Origin: JAWKIJ01 sp041394325
GTDB taxonomy: Bacteria; Actinomycetota; Acidimicrobiia; Acidimicrobiales; Microtrichaceae
Length of the DNA stretch: 64,000 nt
Reading direction: 5' to 3'
NCBI GenBank assembly: GCA_041394325.1
Contig: JAWKIJ010000001.1
Span: 1,860,001 to 1,924,000 of the forward strand
The notes under the pieces are model-generated. The model was given only the letters and a program-made list of their open reading frames with translations. It searched no databases and was not told the origin of the DNA. Shown here piece after piece: positions 1 through 9,633 of the stretch (the stretch's first letter is position 1; the number at the start of each line of letters is the position of its first letter). The position numbers and the translations under genes were made by a program.

Positions 1-18
1 CACCCAATCCACTCCTAG

Positions 19-79
19 CACCTGTTTTGTCGCGCGAAAGTCGCGCGTACGCCGCGACTTTCGCGCGACAAAACAGGTG
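19..79. repeat. Perfect 27-bp inverted repeat (long hairpin)
   Basis: Left arm 19-45 begins CACCTGTTTTGTCGC; right arm 53-79 is its exact reverse complement; the 7-nt loop (46-52) is CGTACGC. Such a stem would act as a strong terminator on either strand, or could be one copy of a dispersed palindromic element. It lies just past the 3' end of the minus-strand di-iron gene. There is no long T tract, so a simple intrinsic terminator is not certain. The pairing is seen directly; the function is inferred. Confidence 0.75.
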
Positions 80-119
80 GGAGGGGGAAGGTGGGGGGCG
101 GGGGCGCTCGGGGGGGGGG
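79..119 (+). other. G-tract region with G-quadruplex potential
   Basis: Runs of 3, 5, 2, 6, 5 and 10 G residues, separated by one to five other bases, fill the stretch between the long hairpin and the stop codon (120-122) of the minus-strand gene. Four or more runs of at least three G meet the usual G-quadruplex pattern on the plus strand. The transcript of the adjacent gene would carry the C-rich complement. Long G runs are also error-prone in sequencing, so the lengths may not be exact. Confidence 0.55.
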
Positions 120-814
120 TCAGTCCTCGGCGGCGCCGGCCATCCGGAGCGCTGCGGGGAACAGCACGTGGTTCTCCTTGTGGACGTGCAGGTGGGTGTC
201 GGCCTCTATGTCGGCCAGCCGCTGGTACAGCGACTGGTAGCTCGCGCAGGCGTCGGCGGGAGCCGTGTAGTCTCCCGTCGCACTGCGGAGTGACTCGAGC
301 AGCTCGCCCGCACCGTCGTGTTCGAGCGTCATCATGCGGATGGGGTTGGCGATCGAACCGAACGGAAACTCCGTCTGTCCCGCTGCGAGTGCGGCGATGG
401 CGGGAAACAGGATCCGCTCCTCCTTCATGAGGTGCGGATCGAGGTCCTCGCGGAGGGCGGCCACGAGGCGGCGTACCTCGGCGAGCTCGGGGTGTCGTTC
501 GCCGTGCACCGAGAGCACCTTCGCTGCGAGGGCGTCCAGCAGCGGCAGCTCCTCGTGCAGGTACCGGTGGTGCTGTTCGACGATGTGCTCGGCCAGCGCG
601 GCCGGATCGAGCGTGGCCCACTCGGTGTCGCCGGCGTCCAGGACAGCGAGTTCGGACGTCACGAGATCCGGGTCGAGGCCGGCGGCCTTGGACGCCTCGA
701 CGATGCTTCGGGTGCCGTGACAGCAGTAGTCGAGGCCGAGTCGGTCGAAGACCGCGCCGCGGCGGGATTGGCAGTGACGGCATCGGCAAGCGTGGTCGCG
801 GTCGTAGTGGCCAT
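120..814 (-). CDS. Ric/ScdA-type iron-sulfur repair di-iron protein, frameshifted
   Basis: Family role: hemerythrin-like di-iron proteins that repair Fe-S clusters after nitric oxide or oxidative damage. The start ATG at 814 has GGAGG eight bases upstream. Codons 1-21 give an ScdA_N-like start (TLADAVTANPAAAR). The +1 frame then continues with VFDRLGLDYCCHG, the conserved CC motif, and leads into the hemerythrin domain with EEHxxxxE-like histidines (HIVEQHHRYLHEEL, HLMKEERILFPA, HVHKENHVLFP). One base is missing near 751-754; restoring it gives 231 aa, normal for the family. A palindrome lies just upstream at 841-864. The frameshift is probably a sequence error. Confidence 0.85.
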
Positions 815-840
815 CGTCGTGTCCTCCGATCGAGGTGATG

Positions 841-864
841 TTTCTCTATCAGATAGTAGAGAAA
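841..864. promoter_or_regulatory. Palindromic operator candidate upstream of the di-iron gene
   Basis: TTTCTCTA (841-848) and TAGAGAAA (857-864) are exact inverted repeats 8 bp apart. A second nested palindrome, CTATC-A-GATAG, occupies 846-856. The site lies 27-50 bp upstream of the ATG of the Ric-like gene and is AT-rich in a GC-rich setting. Genes of this family are often controlled by Rrf2-type (NsrR) repressors. That link is inference; no regulator is encoded next to it. Confidence 0.55.
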
Positions 865-945
865 AGCAGGGTTGGCTGCACGGCATCACGTACGGGTGGG
901 CCCGATGTCACACCGCCCGGAGCCCGGGTCCCGCCCGGTCCGGTG

Positions 946-1362
946 CTAGTCGACCAACGAACCCGGATCGTCGGGGACGTCGACTCCGTAGAGCGTCAAT
1001 ACGTCGAGCGGAACGATCTGGAGGGTGGCCGCGGCGGTCGAGGCCAGCACCACCGGCGCGGCTGCTCCGTCGTGGTGTGCCCGCAGCCAGTTGAGGGCGG
1101 TGACACACCATCGGTCGCCGGGCTTCAGACCGGGAAAGCGGTACTGCGGTGCCGCGGTGGTCAGATCGTTGCCGATGGATCGTTGATGTTCGAGGAACTC
1201 CGCCGTCACGACCGCGCAGATGGTGTGGCGGCCCCGGTCCTCGGGGCCTGAGCGACAGCATCCGTCGCGGAAGAAGCCGGTCATCGGCTCGGTGCCACAG
1301 GGTTCGAGGAGGCCACCCAACACGTTGTGCTCGGTGCGCTCATCTGGATCGATCGCCCTCAT
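946..1362 (-). CDS. DUF2237 family protein
   Basis: 138 aa, matching DUF2237 along its whole length: NVLGGLLEPCGTEPMTGFFR near the N-terminus, then a GCCRSGPEDRGRHTICA cysteine motif, TAEFLEHQRS and FPGLKPGDRWC. The family function is unknown; it is a small, probably cytoplasmic protein. It is transcribed in the same direction as the di-iron gene and ends 131 bp before it, with the palindrome in the gap, so separate regulation is likely. The start at 1362 gives the normal family length. Confidence 0.85.
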   Translation of the reverse strand: MRAIDPDERTEHNVLGGLLEPCGTEPMTGFFRDGCCRSGPEDRGRHTICAVVTAEFLEHQRSIGNDLTTAAPQYRFPGLKPGDRWCVTALNWLRAHHDGAAAPVVLASTAAATLQIVPLDVLTLYGVDVPDDPGSLVD

Positions 1363-1401
1363 CGTCCGAGTCTGCCCGGTCGGTGGTTACGGTGTCAGGC
1401 C

Positions 1402-2151
1402 ATGGCGGGACCGTCGGTGACAGGTCGGCCCGATGCCGCCGTACCCGGTGACCCGGTGGTTGCCCAGGCGGCCGATGCCCTCGTGGAACGGCTCGGCACG
1501 TGCGGCGACCCGGTGCGGGCCGCTCGACAGCAGGAATACCTCAAGAGCAGCCGCACCTTCTATGGCTGCTCCGTTCCGGCGGTCCGAGCGGTCGTCCGCG
1601 CGGTCCTGGACGAGTATGGGATCCTCGCCCGCTCGTCCCTCGTTCGGCTTGTCGAGGAGATGTGGGGCGTCGGGGTCGCGGCCCCGTTCGAGCATCGGGT
1701 TGCCGCTGCGGAGTTGCTCGCTCATCGGGTTTCCGTCCTGACCCCGGAAGATCTCGAGTGGCTCGGCGGTCGGATCGCGGACGGTGAGACGTGGGCCATC
1801 GTCGACCGGCTTGCCGTGGACGTGGCGGGTGCCGTCGTCGAGGCGGCGCCCGAGACGTGCGAGCCCGTCCTCGACCGGTGGGCGATCTCAGACGAGCTCT
1901 GGGTTCGGCGTGCTGCGATGCTCGCCCTGCTGAGGTCGCTCCGCCGCTCCGACGACCGCTGGCAACAGTTCTGCCGATACGCCGAGGCCATGATGGACGA
2001 TCGCGAGTTCTTCATCCGCAAGGCGATCGGCTGGGTGGCTCGCGAGGTCGCCAAGCGTCGACCGGGAACCGCCGGGCCATGGGTCGAGCGGCATCGCGAT
2101 GCGATGTCGGGGGTGACGAGGAGAGAGGCGACCCGATACCTCTCCGCGTGA
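1402..2151 (+). CDS. AlkD-like DNA alkylation repair protein
   Basis: A HEAT-repeat DNA glycosylase-like protein of the DNA_alkylation family, which removes alkylated purines. From ATG 1402 (MAGPSVTG) it is 249 aa. Family signatures seen: RQQEYLKSSRTFYGCSVPAVR, the helical repeats, TWAIVDRLAVDVAG, DELWVRRAAMLALL, FFIRKAIGWVAREVAKRRP and VTRREATRYL at the C-terminus. The longer frame back to 1327 reads through the start region of the divergent DUF2237 gene and lacks family similarity, so 1402 is preferred. It stands alone, divergent from DUF2237 and converging on the PadR gene. Confidence 0.85.
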   Translation: MAGPSVTGRPDAAVPGDPVVAQAADALVERLGTCGDPVRAARQQEYLKSSRTFYGCSVPAVRAVVRAVLDEYGILARSSLVRLVEEMWGVGVAAPFEHRVAAAELLAHRVSVLTPEDLEWLGGRIADGETWAIVDRLAVDVAGAVVEAAPETCEPVLDRWAISDELWVRRAAMLALLRSLRRSDDRWQQFCRYAEAMMDDREFFIRKAIGWVAREVAKRRPGTAGPWVERHRDAMSGVTRREATRYLSA

Positions 2152-2166
2152 GAGGTCGGTGCGCCC

Positions 2167-2700
2167 TCAGTCCGCCGCGAGCAACCGGTAGATCTGCTTG
2201 CGGGCTTCGTTGACGATCGCGACGGCCTGTTCGACCTGCTCTCGTGAACCGGCCATCCCTATCTGTCGTGCGGCGGCACCGAGTTGCATCATGGCCATTC
2301 GCAGGCCCCCCGAGCCGTCGCCGCCCGCCCAGGGCGGCCCTCCCGCGTCGGTCATGCGTTCGGTGGCCTCGGCGCGGCCTGCATCGGTGAGCTCGTAGAC
2401 CCGCTTTCCGTCGCGCTCGTTGGGTCGGGCGAGGCCCTCGTCCTCGAGCATCTGCAGCATCGGGTACACCGAGCCCGGGCTCGGTCGCCATGCTCCGCCC
2501 GACTTCTCCTCCAACGCCTGGATGATCTCATAGCCGTGGCGGGGTTGCTCGGCGAGCACGGCGAGCACGGCCGTGCGGATGTCGCCTCGGCGCTTGCGGC
2601 GGCGACCCGAACCCGGTCCGAATCCGGGTCCGGGTCCGAACGGTGGGCCGAAGCCCGGCCCTGATTCGGTCCCTCGGCCGCGTTCCTGGTGGTCTCTCAT
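2167..2700 (-). CDS. PadR family transcriptional regulator
   Basis: 177 aa with a winged HTH: DIRTAVLAVLAEQPRHGYEI, followed by GSVYPMLQMLEDEGLA and KRVYELTDAGRAEA, typical of PadR. The N-terminal 35 residues are Gly/Pro/Arg-rich and probably disordered. The C-terminal helices have the PadR dimerisation pattern. AGGAGGAGCA precedes the ATG at 2700. A 12-bp palindrome at 2740-2751 lies 40-51 bp upstream and may be its own operator, since PadR proteins usually autoregulate. No efflux gene is adjacent, so the target genes are unknown. Confidence 0.9.
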   Translation of the reverse strand: MRDHQERGRGTESGPGFGPPFGPGPGFGPGSGRRRKRRGDIRTAVLAVLAEQPRHGYEIIQALEEKSGGAWRPSPGSVYPMLQMLEDEGLARPNERDGKRVYELTDAGRAEATERMTDAGGPPWAGGDGSGGLRMAMMQLGAAARQIGMAGSREQVEQAVAIVNEARKQIYRLLAAD

Positions 2701-2739
2701 TGCTCCTCCTGAATGATCTAGTGGGTGCGATCATGATAT

Positions 2740-2751
2740 ATCGGTACCGAT
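2740..2751. promoter_or_regulatory. Palindrome, candidate PadR operator
   Basis: ATCGGTACCGAT is a perfect 12-bp palindrome in a short AT-rich patch (2731-2760) between the PadR gene (minus) and ppgK (plus). It also overlaps CCGATCGG (2747-2754). Its place in the only upstream gap of the padR gene suggests autoregulation. It does not match the common ATGT-N8-ACAT PadR consensus, so the assignment is tentative. Confidence 0.4.
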
Positions 2752-2834
2752 CGGAATGCAACGGAACGGTATGAGGGCAAGGTCTCGGTGCGCGTGCCGA
2801 GCCGGAGCGCTCGTGCCGACATAGCGTCGATCCC

Positions 2835-3731
2835 ATGTCGCGAAGCAACGATCCCGGTGGGGACCTCGACGGGTCGGGCCGGCCTCCGGCGGCGGACCGG
2901 ACGGACAGGAGGGACGAGCCGGAGGACCGAGGGGTCAGTGGCTCGACGACCCCCGCGGGGACCACGCTGGCAATCGACATCGGTGGCACCGGGCTGAAGG
3001 CCATGGTGCTGGATTCGGCCGCAACCCCGTTGACCGACCGCGTCCGAGTGCCGACGAGCTATCCGATGACCCCCCGACGGCTGGTCGCGGCCCTGGTCGA
3101 CCTGACCGCCCCGCTTCCATCCGCCGATCGTGCGGCAGTCGGCTTCCCCGGGGTGGTCCGCCGCGGGGTGATCCGTTCGGCACCGCAGTTCGATACGCCC
3201 GACGGGCCGAGCGAGCGGAGCGATCCCGGGCTCTCGGCGAAGTGGCACGGGTTCGACCTGGCGTCGGCGCTTGCCGTCGCTCTCAGCATACCCACCCGCG
3301 TCGCCAACGACGCCGACGTCCAGGGACTCGGCGCGATCACCGGGAGCGGTCTCGAATTGGTGTTGACCTTGGGAACCGGCCTTGGATCGTCGCTGTTCCG
3401 CAACGGTCGCCTGGCTGCACACCTCGAGCTGGCCCATCACCCGGCGGCGAAGGACCCCAGCTACAACCAGGCCGTGGGCGACGCCACGCGACGGAGGGTC
3501 GGGAAGAAGCGTTGGCGCAGACGCGTGGAGCGCTCCCTCGCGGATCTCGACGCGATGATCCGGCCCGATTCGATCGTGCTCGGCGGTGGGAACGCGAAGC
3601 GGGTGGACCTCGATCATCTCGCGCGCAGGTTCCCCGACACCGCGGCGAAACTCCGGGTCGTGGGCAACGAGGCCGGCCTCCGAGGTGGACTGGGCGTGTG
3701 GTTCGGTCAGGCATCGGTCGACTTCGCCTGA
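2835..3731 (+). CDS. ppgK: Polyphosphate glucokinase (ROK family)
   Basis: Phosphorylates glucose with polyphosphate (and often ATP) to glucose-6-phosphate in the cytoplasm; a typical actinobacterial enzyme. 298 aa. The phosphate-binding motif LAIDIGGTGLKAMVLD sits near residue 45, followed by AAVGFPGVVR, the active-site stretch RVANDADVQGLGAI, LTLGTGLGSSLFRNG and LELAHHP. These identify the PPGK branch of ROK kinases. The first ~40 residues, before the kinase fold, are polar and low-complexity, so the true start could be later. The gene directly precedes uppP with a 100-bp gap. Confidence 0.9.
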   Translation: MSRSNDPGGDLDGSGRPPAADRTDRRDEPEDRGVSGSTTPAGTTLAIDIGGTGLKAMVLDSAATPLTDRVRVPTSYPMTPRRLVAALVDLTAPLPSADRAAVGFPGVVRRGVIRSAPQFDTPDGPSERSDPGLSAKWHGFDLASALAVALSIPTRVANDADVQGLGAITGSGLELVLTLGTGLGSSLFRNGRLAAHLELAHHPAAKDPSYNQAVGDATRRRVGKKRWRRRVERSLADLDAMIRPDSIVLGGGNAKRVDLDHLARRFPDTAAKLRVVGNEAGLRGGLGVWFGQASVDFA

Positions 3732-3831
3732 CACGGCGTCGGTCGACGGTGTCCGTGGCGGGCGGACCTGCACCGTTACCCTCTCGGTCGACCTCGGCCG
3801 CCGCGTCGGTCCCCACCATGGAGCCCACCGC

Positions 3832-4917
3832 ATGTCGCAACCCCACCCCGTCCCACCGACCCGCGACGTCGATCTCACCGCACGGACGGGGCATGCGCGT
3901 CGGCGTGCGGCGGCCGCGGTCGCGCTCGCGGCGGGTGCCGTCGCAGTCCTCGCGAGCCCCGCTGCAGCGGCCGTGCTCACCCGTTCGGCTGCCACGGCCG
4001 CGGGGGAGTCGCTGACGTGGCTCAAGGCCGCCGTCCTCGGCGTGGTCGAGGGGATCACCGAGTTCCTCCCGGTGTCCTCGACCGGTCATCTGGTGGTTGC
4101 GTCGAGGCTGATGGGGCTGCCGTCGAGGAAGGGCTCCGCCGGCCTCGACGCGATCAACACCTACACCATCGCGATTCAGTTCGGAGCGATCGTCGCCGTC
4201 GCCGGTGTCTTCTGGAAGCGCTTCGTGCAGATGATCGAGGGTCTGTTCGGCCGTGACGCCGAGGGGCGCCACCTGCTTTGGTGCCTCCTGGTCGCCTTCG
4301 CCCCCGCTGCGGTGCTCGGCGCGGCGTTCGACTCAAAGATCGAGGAGGTGTTGTTCGGGCCATGGCCGGTCGTGGTCGCCTGGATCCTCGGCGGGGTGGC
4401 GATCCTGGCCTTGTCGGGAGTACTCGGCGGACTCTCCGGCGACGCACCGGCTCCCCGAGACGGGGCGGTGTTCGCTCCGTTGCGTGTCGTCGGGATGGGC
4501 CCGCCTCCGGTGGGAGCGACCGGCGTCGGTGCCATCACGGTGGGCCAGGCGTTGCTGGTGGGTGTGGCGCAGTGCGTGGCGCTCTGGCCGGGCATCAGCA
4601 GATCGCTCGCGACGATCCTGGGGGCGCTCGCGGTGGGAATGTCGATGTCGGTGGCGGTCGAGTTCAGCTTCCTGCTGGGCTTCGGGACCCTCACCGCCGC
4701 GACGCTCTTCAAACTCGTCAAGGATGGCTCGAACATGGTCGACGTGTTCGGCGTCGGCCGCCCCGGGTTGGGCGCGGTGGTCGCGTTCGTCTCCGCGGTG
4801 GCCGCAGTGAAGTGGATGATCGGCTACCTGCAGCGTCACGACCTCAAGGTGTTCGCGTACTACCGGATCGGGATCGCGATCGTCACCGTCGGCTTGTTGG
4901 CGGCGGGCACGATTTGA
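3832..4917 (+). CDS. uppP: Undecaprenyl-diphosphatase UppP/BacA
   Basis: Integral membrane enzyme that recycles the undecaprenyl-PP lipid carrier of peptidoglycan and confers bacitracin resistance. From ATG 3832, 361 aa. The two family motifs are present: VVEGITEFLPVSSTGHL and WPGISRSLATI (here Leu replaces the usual Gly after SRS). It is longer than the usual ~275 aa. It has a basic plus Ala-rich hydrophobic N-terminal segment (residues 20-55) and an extra loop of about 30 residues around SGDAPAPRDGAVF. Earlier in-frame starts from 3586 overlap ppgK and are unlikely. It is followed after 2 bp by the glucosidase gene. Confidence 0.9.
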   Translation: MSQPHPVPPTRDVDLTARTGHARRRAAAAVALAAGAVAVLASPAAAAVLTRSAATAAGESLTWLKAAVLGVVEGITEFLPVSSTGHLVVASRLMGLPSRKGSAGLDAINTYTIAIQFGAIVAVAGVFWKRFVQMIEGLFGRDAEGRHLLWCLLVAFAPAAVLGAAFDSKIEEVLFGPWPVVVAWILGGVAILALSGVLGGLSGDAPAPRDGAVFAPLRVVGMGPPPVGATGVGAITVGQALLVGVAQCVALWPGISRSLATILGALAVGMSMSVAVEFSFLLGFGTLTAATLFKLVKDGSNMVDVFGVGRPGLGAVVAFVSAVAAVKWMIGYLQRHDLKVFAYYRIGIAIVTVGLLAAGTI

Positions 4918-4919
4918 CC

Positions 4920-7669
4920 GTGGGGGCGTCGAGTGCCCGACACGGCGACGGAGCCGAACGCGGGCGTTTGCAAACCGGGTCGAGGCGGGAACCCGGGCCG
5001 TGGAAGCTTTGGGGACCGTACCTTCCCGAACGGCAGTGGGGCACGGTCCGCGAGGACTACAGCGAGGACGAGCGACCGTGGGCCTACTTCCCCCACGACC
5101 ACGCACGCTCCCGGGCCTACCGCTGGGGTGAGGACGGCCTCGGCGCGCTCTGCGACATCGGTGCGACGATGTGCTTCGGGTGGGCGTTCTGGAACGGGGT
5201 CGATCCCATCCTGAAGGAGCGCCTGTTCGGACTGTCCGGCGATGAGGGGAACCACGGAGAGGACGCGAAGGAGTGGTGGTGGTACCTCGACTCGACGCCC
5301 ACGCACAGTTGGATGCGCTGGCGCTACCTGTACCCCCGACGCGAGTTCCCCTATGGCGACCTCGTTCGCACCAACGGTGCCCGCACACGGGACGAGCCCG
5401 AGTACGAGCTCGCCGACACGGGGATCCTCGACGGGCTCGAGGTCTTCGACCTCGACTGCGTCTACGCGAAGGCCGCTCCCGACGACCTGTGCATCGCGCT
5501 GACGGTCCGGAACCTCGGATCGTCGGCGCGACGATCGACGTCCTTCCTACGTGGTGGTTTCGCAACACCTGGTCGTGGGCACCGGACCGCGACGTGCCCG
5601 TGGTGGAGTCGGTGAGCCCCGGCCCCGGCGCATCTCGTGGCGGCCCTGGAGGGTCGCGCACCGGTTGGCGCTCCGGTTCGGACGACGGTGCGACGCCCGA
5701 CGTGTTGCGCCTGAGATCGTCGCATCGGACCCTGGGCGACTACGCGATGGCGGTGGAGGTTCCGGGTGGGGCGAACCGTGCCGAGGTGTTGTGCTGTGAC
5801 AACGTGACCAACCACGTCCGGCTCGACGGTGGTCTCAACGAGTCGCCCTATCCCAAGGACGGCATCGGCGACCACGTCGTCGGAGGGGCGCCGACGGTCA
5901 ATCCGGCGGGTCGTGGTACCAAGGCCGCCGCGCGGATCGGCTTGGTGCTCGCACCCGGCGAGGCGACGACGCTCCGCGTACGTATGTGGGCCGGATCACA
6001 CTCGGATCGGACCGATCCGTTCGACGATTTCGACTCGGTGTCGGCGACCCGGCGGCGTGAGGCCGACGAGTTCTACGGCGAGGTCCTCGATGGATGTACC
6101 GACGAGGAGGCCGAGATCGCCCGACAGGCCTTCGCGGGGATGTTGTGGTCGAAGTGCTTCTACCATCTGGACGTCGAGCAATGGCTCGACGGCGATCCGG
6201 CCGGTCCGCCTCCTCCGGAGGACCGCAAACGCGGGCGAAACGCCCATTGGCGCCACCTCAACAACCGCGACGTCATGTCGATGCCCGACGCCTGGGAGTA
6301 CCCCTGGTACGCGGCATGGGACCTGGCGTGTCATTGCGTGACCCTGGCCGAGATCGATCCCGAGTTCGCCAAGCACCAGCTCACCCTGTTGTGCCGTGAG
6401 TGGTTCATGCATCCCAACGGACAACTGCCGGCCTATGAATGGGCGTTCGGCGACGCCAACCCTCCACTGCACGCCTGGGCGGCTCTGCGGGTGTTCGAGG
6501 CCGATGGCGGCAGGGATCACGACTTCCTCGCATCGATCTTCCACAAGCTGCTCATCAACTTCACGTGGTGGGTCAATCGTCGGGACGCCGAGGGCAACAA
6601 CGTGTTCGAGGGGGGATTCCTCGGGCTCGACAACATCGGGCCCTTCGACCGCTCCAAGGCGGTTCCCGACGGCGGGATCCTCGAACAGTCCGACGGCACC
6701 GCGTGGATGGCCATGTACGGCCTCGACCTGTTGCAGATCGCGCTGCGGCTCGCCGAGCGCGACCGCTCCTACGAGGACGTCGCCACGAAGTTCTTCGAGC
6801 ACTTCGCCTACATCGCCACCGCAATGAACCGACACGGTCTGTGGGACGAGCGCCTGGGCTTCTACCGCGACGTGTTCCGCCATCCCGACGGCACGGTGAT
6901 ACCGATCCCGATCGTGTCGATGGTGGGCCTCGTGCCGTTGTTCGCCTCCGCGGTGGTCGAACCCGACCAGATGACACGGCATCCCGATTTCGGCACCCGG
7001 CTCCGTTGGTTCATCACCCACAAGACCGAATACTGCGAGGTGCTCGACGCCGACACCGGTAGCGGGGCGATGAGGGGCCGGCTGTTGGCGATCGTCACCG
7101 AGCACCGGCTCGGGCGCGTGCTGGCACGGGTGCTCGACGAGTCACAGATGCTGTCGCCGCACGGCCTGAGGTCGATGTCGGCCGCGCAACGCGAGCGACC
7201 GGTAGCCGTGAGGATCGGAGGCAGCGAGTACCGGGTCGGCTACGAGCCGGCCGAGTCGACCACGGGCACCTTCGGTGGCAACTCCAACTGGCGGGGCCCC
7301 GTGTGGGTCCCGTTGAACTACCTCGCGGTGGAGGCGCTTCGGCGTTATCACCGGGTTCTGGGCGACAGGTTCACCGTCGAGCACCCCACGGGATCGGGTG
7401 TGCACCGCACGCTCGATGAGGTTGCGGACGATCTGGCCGACCGGTTGATCTCGTTGTTCGAACCCGGGGCCGACGGTCGACGGCCTTCGTTACCGCTCCC
7501 CTCCGCGTTCGTCGACGAGCCCTCCCTGCGCGGCCACCTCCAGTTCTTCGAGTACTTCGACGGCGACACCGGAAGGGGACTCGGGGCGTCACACCAGACC
7601 GGATGGACCGGCCTGGTCGCGAACCTCGTCCTGGAGCGTGCCCGTGCCCGCCGGATCGGCAGCACCTGA
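4920..7669 (+). CDS. GH63/MGH1-like glucosidase, frameshifted
   Basis: A large glycoside hydrolase of the 'glucosidase' GH63-like family, probably acting on alpha-glucosides or glucosylglycerate-type compounds. From GTG 4920, two bases after uppP, the frame reads GPWKLWGPYLPERQWGTVRE, DDLCIALTVRNLGSS and then breaks at 5523-5530 in CGGCGCG. The -1 frame continues ATIDVLPTWWFRNTWSWAPD through WEYPWYAAWDLACHC, QLPAYEWAFGD, GNSNWRGPVWVPLNYL and GASHQTGWTGLVANLV. Adding one base gives 916 aa, normal for the family. The (alpha/alpha)6 catalytic domain lies in the second half. The break is probably a sequence error. The 3' end overlaps the convergent FAD gene. Confidence 0.85.
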
Positions 7670-9305
7670 GCGCCCGGTTCCATTGCGGCTGATCCGCGGC
7701 GCGGACGAGGGGATGATCGGAGCGTCGCGCCCCGTGCCGGAGCGGACCGTGTGCAGAGACGATCCGGGTGATGCCGTGCCGGAGGAGGCGTTGTCGGCGT
7801 TGAAGCGCCCGGTCTGCTCCTCGTGGTACTCGTCCTCGACGTTGACCTCCCAGATGTCGTTGCCGGCGTCACGGCAGATGTTCTCCACCGTCAGCATCGC
7901 CGTGAACATCGAGTGGTCCTGGTTGTTGTACTTGTGCATCCCGTTACGGCCCACCGGCCACACGTTGGACGCGTGGTGGGCGAGCCACTCACGGCCGATG
8001 TCGACGTTGCGCTGGTAGGTCTCGTCGTAGTGCGGGTAGGCCTTGCGCATCCGCACCACGTAGCCGCCCTCGATCCGCGACGGGTCCACCAGGCCGAGCT
8101 GGGCCAGCTCGCGTTTGCCGAGCTCGACCAGGTCGTCGTCGTCCATCGTCCACAGTTCGTCGCCCTCGAACACGAAGTACTCCAGGCCCAGGCAGGTGTG
8201 ACCGGGCTTGACCATGTAGGGAGACCAGGAGCGGAAGTTCTGGATCCGGCCGACCTTCACCGCCGGTGAGTGGATGTAGATCCAGTTGTCGTCGAACGTG
8301 TCCTCGGTCGAGACGACGAGCGCGACGGTCAGGAAGTCCCGGAAAGACAGCCCGTCCATCGCCGTGCGCACCGCTTCGGGTGCCGGCGGGCTCATCGCCT
8401 TGAGCAACGCGGGGAACGGCATCGAGCTGATGACGTGCTCTGCCGGGTAGGTGCACACCTCGCCGTCGTGCTCGGCGACCACCTCCGTGGCCCGGCCGTC
8501 GGCGTGGCGGATCTCGAGCACGCGGGTGCGCATGCGCACCTCGTTGCCCTGCTCCTCCACGAGGTCACGGCAGCGTTCCCACATCATCCCCGGCCCGAAC
8601 CGGGGGTATTGGAACTCCTCGATTAGCGACGCGATGTCCTTCTGGTTGCGGTTGGGAAGGACGGCGTTGATGATCGCCTTGCTGAGCGACAGGTTCTTGA
8701 CCCGCTGGGCTGCCCAGTCGGCCGGCATCGAGCTGACGGGAACACCCCACACCTTCTCGGTGTAGGTCTTGAAGAACGTCCGGTAGAGGCGCCAACCGAA
8801 CCGTGCCACCAGCCAGCCTTCGTAGTTGGTCTGGTCCCTGGGCGGGCGCAGCCGTGCCATCGCGTACGGACGCGACGCACTTGATCGCTTCGACGAGGCC
8901 GAGGTTGGAGAGCGCGTTGAACGCCTTGAGTGGATAGTCGAAGTACTTGCCGTCGTAGAAGATCCGGCTCTTACGGGGCCGCATGAGGAAGTCCTCGTCG
9001 GGCAGGATCTCGTGCCAGAGCGCTTCGACCTCGGGCACCTTGGTGAAGAAGCGGTGCCCGCCGATGTCGAAGCGCCAGCCGTCGCGCTCGACGGTACGGC
9101 TGATGCCACCGACGATGTCGTCGGCCTCGAGGACCGTGACGCTCCGATGTGCCTTGCCCAGTTGATAGGCGGCGGTGAGCCCGGCGGGGCCGGCGCCGAT
9201 GACGACCGTCGTGAGCGCGTCGTCGGCGGTGGTGGGACCGTCCGTGCCGGCCGCCGGCACCTCCACGGGCGCGGGTTCGGACACACCGGTACCAGGGTCG
9301 CTCAC
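7589..9305 (-). CDS. FAD-dependent oxidoreductase (UGM-like amine oxidase fold), frameshifted
   Basis: Starts at GTG 9305. It has an N-terminal dinucleotide fold VVIGAGPAGLTAAYQLGKA, then VLEADDIVGGISRTVERDGW and GGHRFFTKVPEVEALW. This is the NAD(P)/FAD-dependent oxidoreductase group related to UDP-galactopyranose mutase and amine oxidases, often found near glycan genes. The frame breaks near 8865-8869 (KCVAS|YAMARLRPP); one base is extra, and correction gives 571 aa. The second part carries RLYRTFFKTYTEKVWG, YPRFGPGMMWE and VWPVGRNGMHKYNNQDHSM. The last ~70 residues are low-complexity and overlap the convergent glucosidase by 81 bp, so the real stop may be earlier. The substrate is unknown. 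Confidence 0.8.
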
Positions 9306-9315
9306 CCGCCAGACA

Positions 9316-9561
9316 CTAGTGAACGCAGTCGCGAACGCTCCGAACCGCGCCCGGTGCGGCCGTGCACGCCACCGCCTCGTGAAGCCGGATGAGCAGGATC
9401 TCCTCCGTGCGCACGCTCGCGAGCGGGGTGGCCCAGCAGTCGACCGTTCGGCGCGCGTTCGCCGTTCGGTAGAAGGTGGTCATCGACTTGTCGTGGGCGT
9501 AGGTGTCGGCGTCGGCGACGAGTTCGGTGGTGCGGTCTCGGAGCGTGATCTCATAACCCAT
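9316..9561 (-). CDS. Small hypothetical protein (81 aa)
   Basis: From ATG 9561 (MGYEITLRDRTTELVADADT) it is 81 aa, with a compact sequence including YAHDKSMTTFYRTANARR and ASVRTEEILLIRLHEA. I recognise no family. It may bind a ligand or be a small regulatory protein. The longer frame to 9717 would add a proline/histidine-rich stretch coming from the tandem palindrome region, so 9561 is preferred. It ends 11 bp upstream of the FAD oxidoreductase start, in the same direction, so the two may share a transcript. Confidence 0.55.
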   Translation of the reverse strand: MGYEITLRDRTTELVADADTYAHDKSMTTFYRTANARRTVDCWATPLASVRTEEILLIRLHEAVACTAAPGAVRSVRDCVH

Positions 9562-9633
9562 GTCGACATCATCGCGACGAAGGCCTGTGGGGCGCTGCCG
9601 CATCATCATGTCGACGGCCGGGGGAGCGGCGGT

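Noticed and set aside
2718..4058. 446-residue minus-strand frame opposite ppgK
   Set aside because: Low-complexity Arg/Pro/Ala sequence antisense to a well-supported kinase gene; typical high-GC shadow.
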